Shown piece after piece: positions 45,701 to 53,911 of a stretch of DNA of 64,000 nt. Source of the stretch: Paraburkholderia azotifigens (GTDB lineage: Bacteria; Pseudomonadota; Gammaproteobacteria; Burkholderiales; Burkholderiaceae); assembly GCF_007995085.1 (NCBI RefSeq), contig NZ_VOQS01000003.1, forward strand, positions 186,001 through 250,000. The letters are read 5' to 3'. Each line of letters opens with the position of its first letter. The stretch's first letter is position 1. The notes below the pieces were generated by a model. The model was not told the origin of the DNA. It searched no databases and saw only the letters and a list, made by a program, of their open reading frames with translations. The position numbers were made by a program, and so were the translations under genes.

Positions 45701-48325
45701 CAGTCGGGTACCTGCACGTCGCGGCACGATCGCGAATAGCGGCGGGATAAAAGCGGGAATGGCTAGCGTGGCGAACATCAGCAACGCGCCCGCCATGCCG
45801 GCGCGGATCGGCATCAACCAGCACAGGCCGAGCGCGGCAACCGTGAGCGGTGCCAGCAGCGAGCGACGCAGATTGTCGAGCATCTTGAAGCGCCCGATCG
45901 CCGGCATTGCCAGGCGGCTATGGCCTCGATACCCAACGATCCACGGCAGCAACTGCCAGTCGCCACGGGTCCAACGATGTTGACGTTTGGCCGTCACATC
46001 ATAACGCGACGGCACTTCCTCCACCACCTCGATATCCGATGCCAGCCCGGAGCGCGCGAACACCCCCTCGAACAGATCGTGACTGAGCAGCGTATTTTCG
46101 GGCACGCGGCCATGCAAGGCTGCTTCGAATGCATCCACGTCGTAGATGCCTTTACCCGTAAACGAGCCCTCGCCGAACAGGTCCTGATAGACGTCGGAGA
46201 CGGCTGCCGCATACGGGTCCATCCCGCCGGGACCGGAGAAGACGCGCTGATACAGTGAACCTTCCTGGCCGACGGGCAGCGAAGGCGTGACGCGAGGCTG
46301 AAGAATCGCGTAGCCGTTGACGACGCGTTGTTCGACTCTACTGAATGTTGGCCGGTTCAGCGGATGCGCCATCTTGCCTATCATCCGCAACGCGGCGTCC
46401 CGGGGCAGACACGTATCGGCATCGAGCGTGATGACGTAGCGCACGTCGGATGGTACTTGCGGCGGGCGCCCGTCGATAGACACGAACGTTGTATCCGTCG
46501 CGCCACGCAACAGCCGGTTGAGTTCGTGCAGTTTGCCGCGCTTGCGTTCCCAGCCCATCCATTTGTTCTCGCTCCTGTTGAACACGCGGCGGCGATGCAG
46601 CAGCAGAAAGCGGTTACCACCTGGAGCTGGCTCATAACGGCGGTTCAATGCTTCGATCGCGTTTGCAGCAACGGCTAGCAAATGCGCATCACCGTCTCGC
46701 ACTTCCTGGTCGGCATCGAGGCCGTCCACCAGTAGCGCGAATGACAAATCTCCACCGGCTCCCGCGAGGTGATGCACTTCGAGGCGTTCGATCTGCTCGC
46801 GCAGGTCAGCCTCATTGCTCAGGAGCGAGGGCACCGCGACCAACGTCCGAAGTCCCGACGGCACACCTGCGGACAGTTCGAGTCCCGGTAACATGACCGC
46901 GCCGAAACTCCACGTCACCGCACGGTTAACAAGCGCGGTTGCGACCTCGGTGAAGGGCAGAAATGCACACAGGGCAAACAACGCGACCACCCACGCGTCG
47001 AGATGGCGCGGCGACTGACTCCAAAGCACCCACGACGCCAGCGCGAGCAACGTTGCGGCCAACGTCAGGATCATGCCGACATAGCCACCCATGCCGAGGC
47101 CGACATTGAACCGGGTAATGCGCAGCCGCAGGGGCGCGCGGAATCCGATTGCCTGCTCCAACGTTCGCCGACCTTCCGCAATCAGGTGGTAGCCGGGGTC
47201 ACCGGCGCGTTCTGTGCGCCCGGTATCGCCCGCCTCCGTCACCGCTGCTTGCGCCAAGTGAAGCGCGAGATCGACGATTTCGAGTTCGGTGGCGGCCGAG
47301 CCGCGCGCCAGTTGCTCGATCGCACTGCGGTAGAGATTGCGCGTCGGGAAGTCCATCGCGCCGAAGGAACTTGCTGCGCGCAGTCGTGCATCGACGAGAC
47401 TCACACTCTCGAACAGTTCTGTCCAGTCGATATCAGACATCAGGCGCATGCTGGTGATCACATTGCGCACCGTGACATTCGATGCACCCTGTCGCTGCTG
47501 TGCATGCTGCACGACTTCATCGACAGACACACCCTGAAGCCTGAGCCGCTCCTCCAGCCACCCGAGCGCGGGCATCGTGCGCGGATCCTGATCGCGCAGC
47601 CGTTTGGCGAGCTGTGCGGCGAACAGCTCCGACAACATCCCCGAGGAACGCGTGGAGATATCCGCTTCCAGCGCCGTGCGGGCATTTCCCGTTTGCAGCA
47701 GGCGGCTGGTGAGCGCATCGGCGTCATCGCGTGCGCGCCGACCTGCCGTAATCTGGTCAGCGAGTCGCCGCAGATTCTCGATCAGGACGACGCGCAACGT
47801 GATCGCCACTGCCCACAATTCCCCGATCGTGAGCGGCCGAACACGCTGGTATGCATCGATGAAACGTCGCAGCACACGCGGGTCGAAGTGGCTGTCTGTA
47901 TGCGCAACGAACGCCCATGCCAGGCCGAATACGCGTGGATAGCCGGCGAACGGCCCCGCAGCCAGCTTAGGCAGCTGACGATAGTAACCGGGAGGCAGGT
48001 CGTCGCGAATCTCACGGATCTGCTGCTCGACCACATGATAGTTGTCGAGCAGCCATTCAGCAGCGGGCACCACGCTCCCGCCATGCTCCAACTCTGCAGC
48101 GCTCGCACGGTAGGCCGCGAGCAGGACGGCAGCGTTGTCGTTGAGGCGGGTGTGCAACGATCGCACGGCAGGTGGCCTGTTCGTCACCGACTGTGCGGCG
48201 GCGAGGCTCTGCGCATGCTGCTCGAGGCGCTCGACACTGAACAGTTCGTCGCGCACGGGCGACGTGTCCGTCCACGGCGGCGAGGCGGGTCGAAATCGCG
48301 CGACATACTGAATGAACGTGTTCAC
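39725..48325 (-). CDS. ndvB: Cyclic beta-1,2-glucan synthase (NdvB/ChvB/Cgs type)
   Basis: 2866 residues, the expected giant size. Start: a GTG at 48325 with AGGAA six bases before; the same GTG-AAC start region is conserved in an ndvB fragment at 63054, supporting it over an ATG at 48343. Domain order: membrane segments near 410-465 and 800-985, GT84 core between them (YVITLDADTCLPRDAAL about 633; QHRWTRGDWQLLPW about 782), glycoamylase-like region about 1290-1530, then tandem GH94/phosphorylase-type parts with catalytic-type DWNDGMNRVG at about 2535. It makes and cyclises periplasmic beta-1,2-glucan for osmoadaptation and host interaction. No frameshift is visible. Confidence 0.93.
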   Translation of the reverse strand: MNTFIQYVARFRPASPPWTDTSPVRDELFSVERLEQHAQSLAAAQSVTNRPPAVRSLHTRLNDNAAVLLAAYRASAAELEHGGSVVPAAEWLLDNYHVVEQQIREIRDDLPPGYYRQLPKLAAGPFAGYPRVFGLAWAFVAHTDSHFDPRVLRRFIDAYQRVRPLTIGELWAVAITLRVVLIENLRRLADQITAGRRARDDADALTSRLLQTGNARTALEADISTRSSGMLSELFAAQLAKRLRDQDPRTMPALGWLEERLRLQGVSVDEVVQHAQQRQGASNVTVRNVITSMRLMSDIDWTELFESVSLVDARLRAASSFGAMDFPTRNLYRSAIEQLARGSAATELEIVDLALHLAQAAVTEAGDTGRTERAGDPGYHLIAEGRRTLEQAIGFRAPLRLRITRFNVGLGMGGYVGMILTLAATLLALASWVLWSQSPRHLDAWVVALFALCAFLPFTEVATALVNRAVTWSFGAVMLPGLELSAGVPSGLRTLVAVPSLLSNEADLREQIERLEVHHLAGAGGDLSFALLVDGLDADQEVRDGDAHLLAVAANAIEALNRRYEPAPGGNRFLLLHRRRVFNRSENKWMGWERKRGKLHELNRLLRGATDTTFVSIDGRPPQVPSDVRYVITLDADTCLPRDAALRMIGKMAHPLNRPTFSRVEQRVVNGYAILQPRVTPSLPVGQEGSLYQRVFSGPGGMDPYAAAVSDVYQDLFGEGSFTGKGIYDVDAFEAALHGRVPENTLLSHDLFEGVFARSGLASDIEVVEEVPSRYDVTAKRQHRWTRGDWQLLPWIVGYRGHSRLAMPAIGRFKMLDNLRRSLLAPLTVAALGLCWLMPIRAGMAGALLMFATLAIPAFIPPLFAIVPRRAGTRLCNHLDVLGGDLLRATLQTLLSVAFLVDHAWRMGDAIVRTLMRLYVTHRRLLEWTTAAQSKGSPRLDLHGFYRQMAGGTALGLVLSIGTLAFAPSRWPLVLPFTLLWLAAPALAMWASRSPTVGPRLAMSDSDARDLRLIARRTWRFFETFVTPAENMLPPDNFQEDPKPVVAHRTSPTNLGLYLLSAVAARDFGWAGTIETVERLEAAFASLEKLPRFKGHFYNWYGTQNLQALAPAYVSSVDSGNLAGHLIVLANACEEWVHTALAPSARSGILDNLQLAREAVAALPAANGERGRQLAATLDEIHAQLRGPQTYRALSGSLARLTKKAVEATRAIVPADGDDSSADLMFWIEALRRSIFEHSRDGRQLATVPYLLQARLTSLADASRALALGMDFTFLLDPERKLLSIGYSQSDNSLDANCYDLLASEARLASLFAIAKGDVTTRHWFRLGRSATPIGKASALISWSGSMFEYLMPSLVAREPAGSLLEQTNRLVVERQRSYGRSLGIPWGVSESAYEARDIEFTYQYSSFGVPGLGLKRGLSENRVIAPYATGLATMVAPQAARENYIRLAALGALGRYGYYEALDFTRARLAEGQSFALVRGFMAHHQGMTIVAIANTLLDGVMRTRFHREPMIQASELLLQERMPRNVAVAHPRAEEVSTSATEEGAAPSTVRRVLEPASAGGAPITHVLSNGRYAVMLTATGAGYSRWRDVAITRWREDATRDNWGTFIFLRDMSSGRVWSASARPLAGEPETSGVVFGEDHAEFSRHDGSLTTSMDVLVSGEADGEVRRVSLANSGRGVRDIELTSYAELALGAQAADIAHPAFARMFVQTEHLAEFGALVATRRPRSQDATQIWAAHFAVVEGEIVAEPQYETDRMRFLGRGRNTRTATSIVDNQALSNTTGTVLDPVFALRYRLLVPPGKIARVTFWTMVATSRAQLLDLIDQHHDRNAFDRAKTLAWTQAQVQLRYLGIEAEQAADFQRLGAPIVYADARFRAQPTDAIVRGGGTQAGLWPLGISGDLPIVLLGIGDLEDIAQVRQLLKAHEYWRMKRLAVDLVIVNERASSYIQALQEAIETAVRSSQSRPRFDDELAQGAIYTLRADLMSVESRTLLQSVARVALIARRGSIAAQIGTLLKMPGQPLSPRRRKPPLLSLWPATPEQSDVPSSMTAGLEFFNGLGGFGKNGSEYVIVLGPGASTPAPWINVIANPRFGFQVAAEGSGYTWAESSRENQLTSWSNDPVEDPATEALYVRDEATGDIWTPTALPIRDGGMYVARHGHGYSRFEHSANGIALDLLQYVPLADPLKISRLTLRNLSGVVRRLSVTAWTEWVLGTSRGASAPFIVTEIDPVTGAMLARNPWNIAFGTRVAFADFGGRQTAWTADRTEFLGRSGEAAAPAALTGHLPLSGATGAGFDPCAALQTFVDLDAGEVIELVAFVGQCASVDDARALIERYRSANLDAVLAEVTHHWHSVLGAVQVKTPDRAMDLMLNGWLLYQALACRVEARAAFYQASGAYGFRDQLQDMMALTHVRPDETRRHLLRAASRQFAEGDVQHWWLPHSGQGVRTRVSDDRVWLAYAVATYISCTGDDAVLDEIVPFLDGPRLQPGEHDAFFQPMIAEQSASLFEHCARGLDQCIELTGEHGLPLIGTGDWNDGMNRVGANGKGESVWLGWLLLRTIGLFAPLAEPRDAQRAARWRDHATSVRDALEREAWDGEWYRRATFDDGSWLGSHSDVECRIDSITQSWAVLSDAADPIRAAQAMALLEKHLIRREDGIALLFTPPFDKISQDPGYIRGYPPGLRENGGQYSHAAMWAILAFVKLGDGNRAAALFSLLNPVNHARTPTEVERYKVEPYVVAADVYSVAPHVGRGGWTWYTGAAGWMYRAGVEGILGIRREGDCLVIDPCIPDSWPGFEAKINMCSTLYEIRVASTSEARAMHAVLDGRTVDCATEGVCVPLDSGVHKLSISLYLAVAVEVNSREPAT

Positions 48326-48545
48326 GGGTACTTCCTGCAACATCGGTGAATTCGACGGCCTGGGGGATTCCCATCGGCGCGATACCCTTGACAGGCAAAC
48401 CGCATACCACGGGACGTGGTCACATGGCTCGCCCAGTCGATGATCTTCCCGTCACCGGTACTGACACCACACGTTGGGCAGACATACACGTTGAATAAAC
48501 AGGCGTTTCTTTGTTTCTGGACGATCCCCTGCGCCGTACTCTCAA

Positions 48546-48803
48546 CTACCGGTAACACGAACGGCTTGCGTCAGCCAGACAGCTTTGATACGCCATTTGA
48601 CACGCCTGGATGCACGTTCTCTGCTGGTCGGCGACGTTATCCGTCGCGCTCCCTCGCCCTGTGGGCGTGCATTGGCATCGCGCCAACGTTGAATTACAGA
48701 TGCTGCTCTGAACGGATACACAGCGTTGATCAACTCCCGCAAATGCGTTCGAAGAAAGCAACGCCAGGACAACGACCATTGAGCCGACCACCTCGATACG
48801 CAT
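48546..48803 (-). CDS. Small secreted cysteine-rich protein
   Basis: From an ATG at 48803 with GGGAGCA upstream, 85 residues are read. A cleavable-type signal peptide MRIEVVGSMVVVLALLSSNA ends FAG. The mature part holds eight cysteines: RCVSVQSSICNSTLARCQC, then TCIQACQMAYQSC and SC near the end. This spacing suggests four disulfides in the periplasm or outside. It lies upstream of ndvB on the same strand, about 220 bp from its start. I do not recognise a family. Confidence 0.6.
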   Translation of the reverse strand: MRIEVVGSMVVVLALLSSNAFAGVDQRCVSVQSSICNSTLARCQCTPTGRGSATDNVADQQRTCIQACQMAYQSCLADASRSCYR

Positions 48804-48933
48804 ATGCTGCTCCCGGCTCAGGATTAACCGATGCCTGGCTCTCGAGGGTCGTCTGGTGGAAGAAAGCCAACCCTTCGGCGATCGAGATGCAAGACGCCCG
48901 TGAACACGGTGCGCGCGCCTGTGCTGAACGTCG

Positions 48934-48947
48934 GTACGGTGCCGTAC
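48934..48947. promoter_or_regulatory. Palindrome upstream of crp-like gene
   Basis: GTACGGTGCCGTAC is an inverted repeat (arms GTACGG/CCGTAC, 2-bp spacer) 150 bp before the Crp-like gene. The same sequence, with flanking similarity, occurs at 55696-55709 upstream of the disrupted crp copy. Confidence 0.5.
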
Positions 48948-48975
48948 GGGCACGCACCTGCGCCGACGTGCGACG

Positions 48976-49005
48976 CATGAAAACCTGGTCACGGGGACTT
49001 ATAAT
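48976..49005 (+). promoter_or_regulatory. Candidate promoter of the Crp-like gene
   Basis: A perfect TATAAT at 49000-49005 lies about 95 bp before the ATG. An equivalent TATAAT sits about 85 bp upstream of the disrupted copy (56053-56058), and both are preceded at about the same distance by GCATGA. The -35 hexamer is weak. Confidence 0.5.
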
Positions 49006-49098
49006 CTGCAGGAGCGCGCCCGCGCCGCCGCAGGTTGCGGAGAGCGCGGCTGCGACACCGTCGCGGGGGTTTTTCCGCAGGAGGTCGAGGAGCGGTAC

Positions 49099-49818
49099 AT
49101 GGCAAACGTGGATCCTGCAAGGAAAAATCATCTGCTCGCCGTTCTGCAAGAAACGGAATGGGCACGGCTGTCATCTCATCTGGTGCGCGTCGATATGCCC
49201 TTGGGGCAGGTCGTATACGAATCCGGTGATCGCCTCGATCACGTCTACTTCCCGACCACTTCGATCGTCTCATTGCTCTACGTAATGGAAGACGGCGCGT
49301 CTGCGGAAATTGCGATCGTCGGCAATGAGGGGCTCATCGGTATTGCACTGTTCATGGGTGGCGATACAACGCCGAGCCGGGCGATCGTGCAAAGCGCCGG
49401 CGAGGCGTACCGGCTTGATGCGCGGATTCTGAAAGAAGAGTTCCGCCGTGCCGGCCCGGTTCAGCGGCTGCTGCTGCGTTACACCCAGGCGCTCATCACC
49501 CAGATGGCACAGACAGCCGTGTGCAACCGTCATCATTCGATCGATCAGCAACTCTGTCGATGGCTCCTGCTCAGCATCGATCGCCTGCCGTCCAACGAAC
49601 TGAAGATGACCCAGGAACTGATCGCCAATATGCTGGGTGTGCGGCGCTCCGGCGTCACAGAGGCGGCGTTGAAACTGCAGGATGCCGGGCTGATCCGCTA
49701 CAGCCACGGGCATATTGAAGTTCTAGATCGCCCCGGACTGGAAGCACGCGTATGTGAGTGCTACAGCGTGGTGAGACGGGAATTCGACCGCCTGTTACCC
49801 GATCTGAAAGCCGTATAG
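49099..49818 (+). CDS. Crp/Fnr family transcriptional regulator
   Basis: 239 residues. The N-terminal cyclic-nucleotide-binding-type beta-roll (about 20-140) includes YESGDRLDHVYFPTTSIVSLL; the C-terminal winged helix (about 150-225) has MTQELIANMLGVRRSGVTEAALKLQDAGLIRY. No Fnr-type cysteine cluster is visible, and the cAMP-pocket residues of true Crp are not obvious, so the ligand is unknown. It stands alone between the ndvB locus and the PRC-barrel gene, each on the other strand. A second, broken copy is at 56142. Confidence 0.9.
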   Translation: MANVDPARKNHLLAVLQETEWARLSSHLVRVDMPLGQVVYESGDRLDHVYFPTTSIVSLLYVMEDGASAEIAIVGNEGLIGIALFMGGDTTPSRAIVQSAGEAYRLDARILKEEFRRAGPVQRLLLRYTQALITQMAQTAVCNRHHSIDQQLCRWLLLSIDRLPSNELKMTQELIANMLGVRRSGVTEAALKLQDAGLIRYSHGHIEVLDRPGLEARVCECYSVVRREFDRLLPDLKAV

Positions 49819-49991
49819 ACGTTATGCCGTGTCAGCCCGCAAGACGCTCCCTAGATCTCGATGATCACCTTAAGCCCCCCGCGTATCCGCTGCGTGGGAG
49901 GCGGCCCACGATGGACAACTGCTCTCATTGCCGACATCTACATCGAGTAGGCGGAAATTACGGCAGTTGAATTGACGCAACATGGCGCGTT

Positions 49992-50819
49992 TTATGGCGC
50001 CGCAGAGGCGGCTGCGCCAGCTTGTTTGAGTCGCAATGCCGCCCTTTCCTCCGACCAGTACCCCGCCTTGCCATAGAACGCGTACAGCTGCGTTTCGAAA
50101 TCGCGCTCTAGCGGAATCCTGTTGTCGTAGTCCGGGCTGTCCTTGATGGCGTCGCGTGTCAGCTGTGTCGAAACAGTGGACTCGAGCCAGTCGATCAGGA
50201 AGATCCACTCTGTTGCCAGCAGCACCTCCCTCGACGCCCACCAGCTTTGCGTATCGACGGTGAGATAGCGAATAGTCCAGGCCTCATCGTCAAAAATGAA
50301 TCCGGACACGTACCCGATATCGCCATCGGCCGCCGCGACGTGGTAACCATCCACCGCGTCCGTGCTATGCAGATGGCTGTCGCCTGGCGGCTTGTCGCCG
50401 AACAACGCGAGTTGCGCGAGCGTCTCCGGTGACACAGCCGATAGCACCGCACGGCTGAACGCCGGATAGCTACCCGCGCCCCACACGTCTACGCCGCCCC
50501 AATACACGGGGTAACCGTAATAGCGGAGATACTCGGCTTCGTCTTGACGCGAGACGGGGTTGTCAGTGTCGACACGAGGACTGTCGCTCACCTGCTGCCG
50601 TGTGAGATCGACGTGGACGCTCAACGCCCCCGGATCCATGCGGATAACCGAATAAGGCGAAATCAGCACGCGCCGCCCGTCGATCCAGTTTCCCGTTTTG
50701 ACAACCAGGTAGCGGATACCCCACGCATCGTGATCGAAATAGACCTCTTCGACACTACCTAATTCGCCATCGCTCGCGGCCACCCTACATCCCTTCAGAC
50801 TCTCGATACTTCGCAACAT
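49992..50819 (-). CDS. Tandem PRC-barrel domain protein
   Basis: 275 residues with two PRC-barrel repeats: GCRVAASDGELGSVEEVYFD onward (1-75) and GYHVAAADGDIGYVSGFIFD onward (about 155-225), joined by a Pro/Gly/Trp-rich linker. No signal peptide. A C-terminal stretch YDNRIPLERDFETQLYAFYGK is conserved with the partial paralog at the right edge of the window. PRC-barrels are small structural domains often linked to RNA or photosynthetic proteins; the function here is unknown, and stress association is from context. Confidence 0.85.
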   Translation of the reverse strand: MLRSIESLKGCRVAASDGELGSVEEVYFDHDAWGIRYLVVKTGNWIDGRRVLISPYSVIRMDPGALSVHVDLTRQQVSDSPRVDTDNPVSRQDEAEYLRYYGYPVYWGGVDVWGAGSYPAFSRAVLSAVSPETLAQLALFGDKPPGDSHLHSTDAVDGYHVAAADGDIGYVSGFIFDDEAWTIRYLTVDTQSWWASREVLLATEWIFLIDWLESTVSTQLTRDAIKDSPDYDNRIPLERDFETQLYAFYGKAGYWSEERAALRLKQAGAAASAAP

Positions 50820-51011
50820 GATTCGATACTCCTGCTACGTGTGGGACGGCATCAATGAATGCCTTCGCCATTGCCGGACGAAGGATGAATATCCGTCGCG
50901 ACGACATTGTCCGTTACAGCGTCTAGAGGTGGCCGCGCAAAATCGGACAGCGGGATAAGTGGAACGGCCGGGGCCCGAGCCAGCGATAATGCAGGCAAAG
51001 GAACCGAGGAA

Positions 51012-51320
51012 ATGACGAAACGAACCCGACGCACGCACTCAGCGGCGTTCAAAGCGAAAGTGGCCCTGGCGGCTGTCAAGGGGGAGCGCACGCTGGCCGA
51101 ACTGGCGCAGCAGTTCGACGTGCATCCGAACCAGATCACGGAATGGAAACGGCAGTTGCAGGAGCGTGCGGCCGACGTGTTCGGTTCGGCGGGCGCGGTG
51201 TCGAGCGAACCGCCGGTAGACGTGACGACGCTGCACGCCAAGATCGGCCAGCTCACGCTGGAGAATGATTTTTTAAGCGGCGCGCTCAACAAAGCGGGAT
51301 TGCTGAGCGCAAAGCGATGA
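51012..51320 (+). CDS. IS3-family transposase OrfA
   Basis: 102 residues with the HTH_Tnp-type N-terminus [20 protein letters not shown] and [21 protein letters not shown]. Start ATG preceded by GAGGA. The stop overlaps orfB's start (ATGA), allowing coupled translation or a frameshift fusion as in other IS3 elements. Confidence 0.92.
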   Translation: MTKRTRRTHSAAFKAKVALAAVKGERTLAELAQQFDVHPNQITEWKRQLQERAADVFGSAGAVSSEPPVDVTTLHAKIGQLTLENDFLSGALNKAGLLSAKR

Positions 51321-52147
51321 TTGACCGTAGTCACGCGTTGCCGGTATCGCAGCAAGTCAGGCTTGTCGGTATTGCAAGATCGAGCGCGTATTACCAGGCG
51401 CGGCCGCTCAGCGGCGACGACCAGCGGTTGATGCGCCGAATCGACGAACTGCATCTGGAGTTCCCGTTTGCCGGTGCGCGGATGCTGGCGCGCCTGTTGC
51501 GGCGGGAGGGTCACGAAGTTGGCCGTCGCCGCGTGCGTACGCTCATGAAGCGCATGGGTGTGGAAGCGCTGTATTGCAGGCCGAACACGAGCCGACGCAA
51601 CGCGAAGCACAAGATCTGGCCTTACTTGCTGCGCGGCCTGAAGATCGACCGGGCCAATCAGGCCTGGGCGCTCGACACGACCTATATCCCGATGGCGCGC
51701 GGCTTTGTGTATCTGACGGCGGTGGTGGACTGGGCCAGCCGCAAGATCCTCGCGCACCGCGTGGCGATCACGCTGGAGGCCGTGCATGCCGTTGAAGCGC
51801 TGGAAGAAGCGTTCGCCCGCTATGGGCACCCCGACATCGTGAACACAGATCAGGGCAGCCAGTTCACGGCGGGAGCCTTCACCGAGGCGGTGCTGAGCCG
51901 AGGCATTCGGCTGTCGATGGACGGAAAAGGCGCCTGGCGCGACAACGTGTTCGTCGAACGAGTGTGGCGAAGCGTCAAGTATGAGGAGGTGTACCTGAAG
52001 GCATATGAGTCGGTCAGCCACGCCCGGCGCTCCATTGGCCAATACATTGAACTGTACCACCGCAAACGTCCTCATTCGAGCCTGGCGGATCAGACGCCCG
52101 ATGAGGCATACTTCGCGACGCTGCCAGCGATCAAATCGGCAGCATGA
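51317..52147 (+). CDS. IS3-family transposase OrfB (integrase core)
   Basis: 276 residues with the DDE integrase core: Asp in [14 protein letters not shown], Asp in [14 protein letters not shown] and Glu in [19 protein letters not shown]. It has full length and no frameshift, so the element may be active. Confidence 0.93.
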   Translation: MIDRSHALPVSQQVRLVGIARSSAYYQARPLSGDDQRLMRRIDELHLEFPFAGARMLARLLRREGHEVGRRRVRTLMKRMGVEALYCRPNTSRRNAKHKIWPYLLRGLKIDRANQAWALDTTYIPMARGFVYLTAVVDWASRKILAHRVAITLEAVHAVEALEEAFARYGHPDIVNTDQGSQFTAGAFTEAVLSRGIRLSMDGKGAWRDNVFVERVWRSVKYEEVYLKAYESVSHARRSIGQYIELYHRKRPHSSLADQTPDEAYFATLPAIKSAA

Positions 52148-52785
52148 TCGCCCCGGACGTTCCACTTAAAAATCTCGGGACCCTGTCCGAAGAAGCGGCG
52201 CCACCTCTTCTTGAGTCGGGTCACCTTTGTACCGTCCACCGTCGCGCCGGCCATCAAGCCGCCATTCGTCAGCACGAATGCGTTGATCTGACCGGTTGCC
52301 GTGCCCGTGTCGACATTGCCGTTCGCGCCGACCTTCAATACCGCCACCGATGCATCAGCCCCCGCTGACCAGCCTTCGCTACTGCGAAAACGTTCCAGCG
52401 CATTGGCCGTCATGAACAGAAAGACAATCGCTTTCGATTGCGCGCCAACCTGCAATCCGACCGAGGCACTTGTCGTGCTGTAGTAGCCGACTGATTTGCC
52501 GCCCACGCGTAATGCCCCCTCGCCATACTGTCCGCCCACCCCAAAACCCGCATTGAGTACGGACGGAAAGATCAACATGCCAGTCGATTTCCCGACCAGT
52601 TCCCGGGAACCTGGCGCGACGTTGTAGAGCCGCGTGAGAGTCGAGTCGACTCCGGCGTCGATGGAATGGCGTTTGTCATTCTGTCCCATCGAATTGGCTG
52701 AGGTCGTTGTCGTACAGCCTGACAGTGCGAAGCCGATCGCGAGAACCGAACCCGGTGCGCCCCACATGAATGTTCGTCGTAGCAT
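52090..52785 (-). CDS. SYLF/Ysc84-type lipid-binding lipoprotein
   Basis: From the ATG at 52785 (AAAGGGGAAA upstream) 231 residues are read. A lipoprotein signal, VLAIGFALSGC with lipobox Cys at about residue 24, is followed by the SYLF domain: MLIFPSVLNAGFGVGGQYGEGAL, VGYYSTTSASVGLQVGAQSKAIVFLFMT and INAFVLTNGGLMAGATVDGTKV. SYLF domains bind phosphoinositide-like lipids in other proteins; here an outer-membrane or periplasmic role is likely. The last ~25 codons lie in IS3 sequence, so the native C-terminus has been replaced. Confidence 0.88.
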   Translation of the reverse strand: MLRRTFMWGAPGSVLAIGFALSGCTTTTSANSMGQNDKRHSIDAGVDSTLTRLYNVAPGSRELVGKSTGMLIFPSVLNAGFGVGGQYGEGALRVGGKSVGYYSTTSASVGLQVGAQSKAIVFLFMTANALERFRSSEGWSAGADASVAVLKVGANGNVDTGTATGQINAFVLTNGGLMAGATVDGTKVTRLKKRWRRFFGQGPEIFKWNVRGDHAADLIAGSVAKYASSGV

Positions 52786-53013
52786 CGCAGTTTCCCCTTT
52801 GTTTTCGGATGTTTCCGACGCTAGCCCATAACAGATCGACAAGCGGTACGACACCGTACAGACAAGCCATCGCCCGCTCAATAAGGTGAACCCTCAGAGG
52901 TAGAGAAACGGGTTCGCCTCGACTGGATTCGCGACCGCGCAGAAAACGTAGCTCACGCCAGAATCAGGATGGGTTGCGGGCGGTCGAGCCACCAGCGCTC
53001 AGAAGGATTCGAG

Positions 53014-53172
53014 ATGGATATGGGCGTTCTTGTACTGATCGTCGCGGCGGTACTGCTGGTCTCTGCGCTGCCAAGATGGCCACATAGCCGCAAGTGGGGA
53101 TACTTCCCGACCAGCGTGCCGGGAGTGGTCGCGATTGCCGTACTTGTACTGGTTTTGATGGGAAAGATGTAA
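53014..53172 (+). CDS. DUF3309 family small membrane protein
   Basis: 52 residues starting at an ATG with GAAGG upstream. Two hydrophobic segments (GVLVLIVAAVLLVSALP and VPGVVAIAVLVLVLMG) flank a WPHSRKWGYFPTS turn, the signature layout of DUF3309. It is followed 62 bp later by another small membrane protein gene. Function unknown. Confidence 0.85.
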   Translation: MDMGVLVLIVAAVLLVSALPRWPHSRKWGYFPTSVPGVVAIAVLVLVLMGKM

Positions 53173-53234
53173 GACACGCGTTCTCGTTAGAAGTTGATCC
53201 GGCCAAATCTAACGCCACAAATCCAGGGAACACT

Positions 53235-53390
53235 ATGACTTACGCGATGTGGGGAATTTTGACAGCCATGATGTTGATTTTATCGGTCTCCTTTCACCGG
53301 TATCGGAAAAGCGTCGCGCGAAAGCAGGAGACTCGCTGGCTAAACGAGCATCACGTGATCGACAGGCTGCGCGATAGACTCGGTTTGTAG
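53235..53390 (+). CDS. Small single-pass membrane protein
   Basis: 51 residues from an ATG with AGGGAA upstream. One membrane helix (YAMWGILTAMMLILSVSF) precedes a basic cytoplasmic tail with helical LNEHHVIDRLRDRLGL. It is co-oriented with the DUF3309 gene. No family known to me. Confidence 0.5.
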   Translation: MTYAMWGILTAMMLILSVSFHRYRKSVARKQETRWLNEHHVIDRLRDRLGL

Positions 53391-53502
53391 TCATGCCTCG
53401 CGTATGCACAGCAACCCCGGATAGCCCGGTTCTGCGCGGAGTGATTTCCGGAAGCACCGGGCATGTCACGTGGTAAAGACTGGCCCTGGAGGAGCGGACG
53501 AG

Positions 53503-53712
53503 ATGACCCTGAACTACGCAGGCAGGTCGCACGATGAAGCCATGGCAGTGCGACACAAACAGAAACAGAAGGCGCAGGAACAGGCAGGCGGCGTCATGGC
53601 AATCGAAGGTACGGAGGCCGCGACGCCGGGCACAGTTGCGGCGAGCTGTCCGAGCAAGGCAAGCAGGTATGGCGAACTGGAAGCGGAATCGACGGCGGCG
53701 GGAAAGGAGTGA
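53503..53712 (+). CDS. Hypothetical small protein
   Basis: 69 residues from an ATG following a GGAGGAG-type ribosome site. Hydrophilic, with a repetitive HKQKQKAQEQAG region; no domain recognised. The strong ribosome site and its position after two small genes on the same strand are the only support. Confidence 0.35.
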   Translation: MTLNYAGRSHDEAMAVRHKQKQKAQEQAGGVMAIEGTEAATPGTVAASCPSKASRYGELEAESTAAGKE

Positions 53713-53911
53713 TGCGATCTTGTCAATTCGGCGTCAGGCACAATGGAGCAATTCATTTCCGTCCGTATCGCTCGCCAACCAGCAAGTGTATTGAATGAAG
53801 CCATGCAAACGTACAACGCCGCCAGGCACTGTACGCCACCGATGTTGTGCCACTTATAGAGCCTGCCAGAGCGACCTTTTACCGGCTTTTTGTTTTTTGA
53901 ACCGCCGATGG

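Larger units (their letters stand above)
50956..52168 (+). mobile_element. IS3-family insertion sequence
   Basis: Terminal inverted repeats (TAAG)TGGAACGGCCGGGGC and (TTAAG)TGGAACGTCCGGGGC bound about 1.2 kb carrying orfA and orfB. Target duplication is unclear, because the flanks extend the inverted repeat rather than repeating directly. Its right side overlaps the 3' end of the SYLF gene frame. Confidence 0.75.

Noticed and set aside
47003..48349. 448-codon plus-strand frame opposite ndvB
   Set aside because: Shadow of the ndvB frame; no start signal or family feature.
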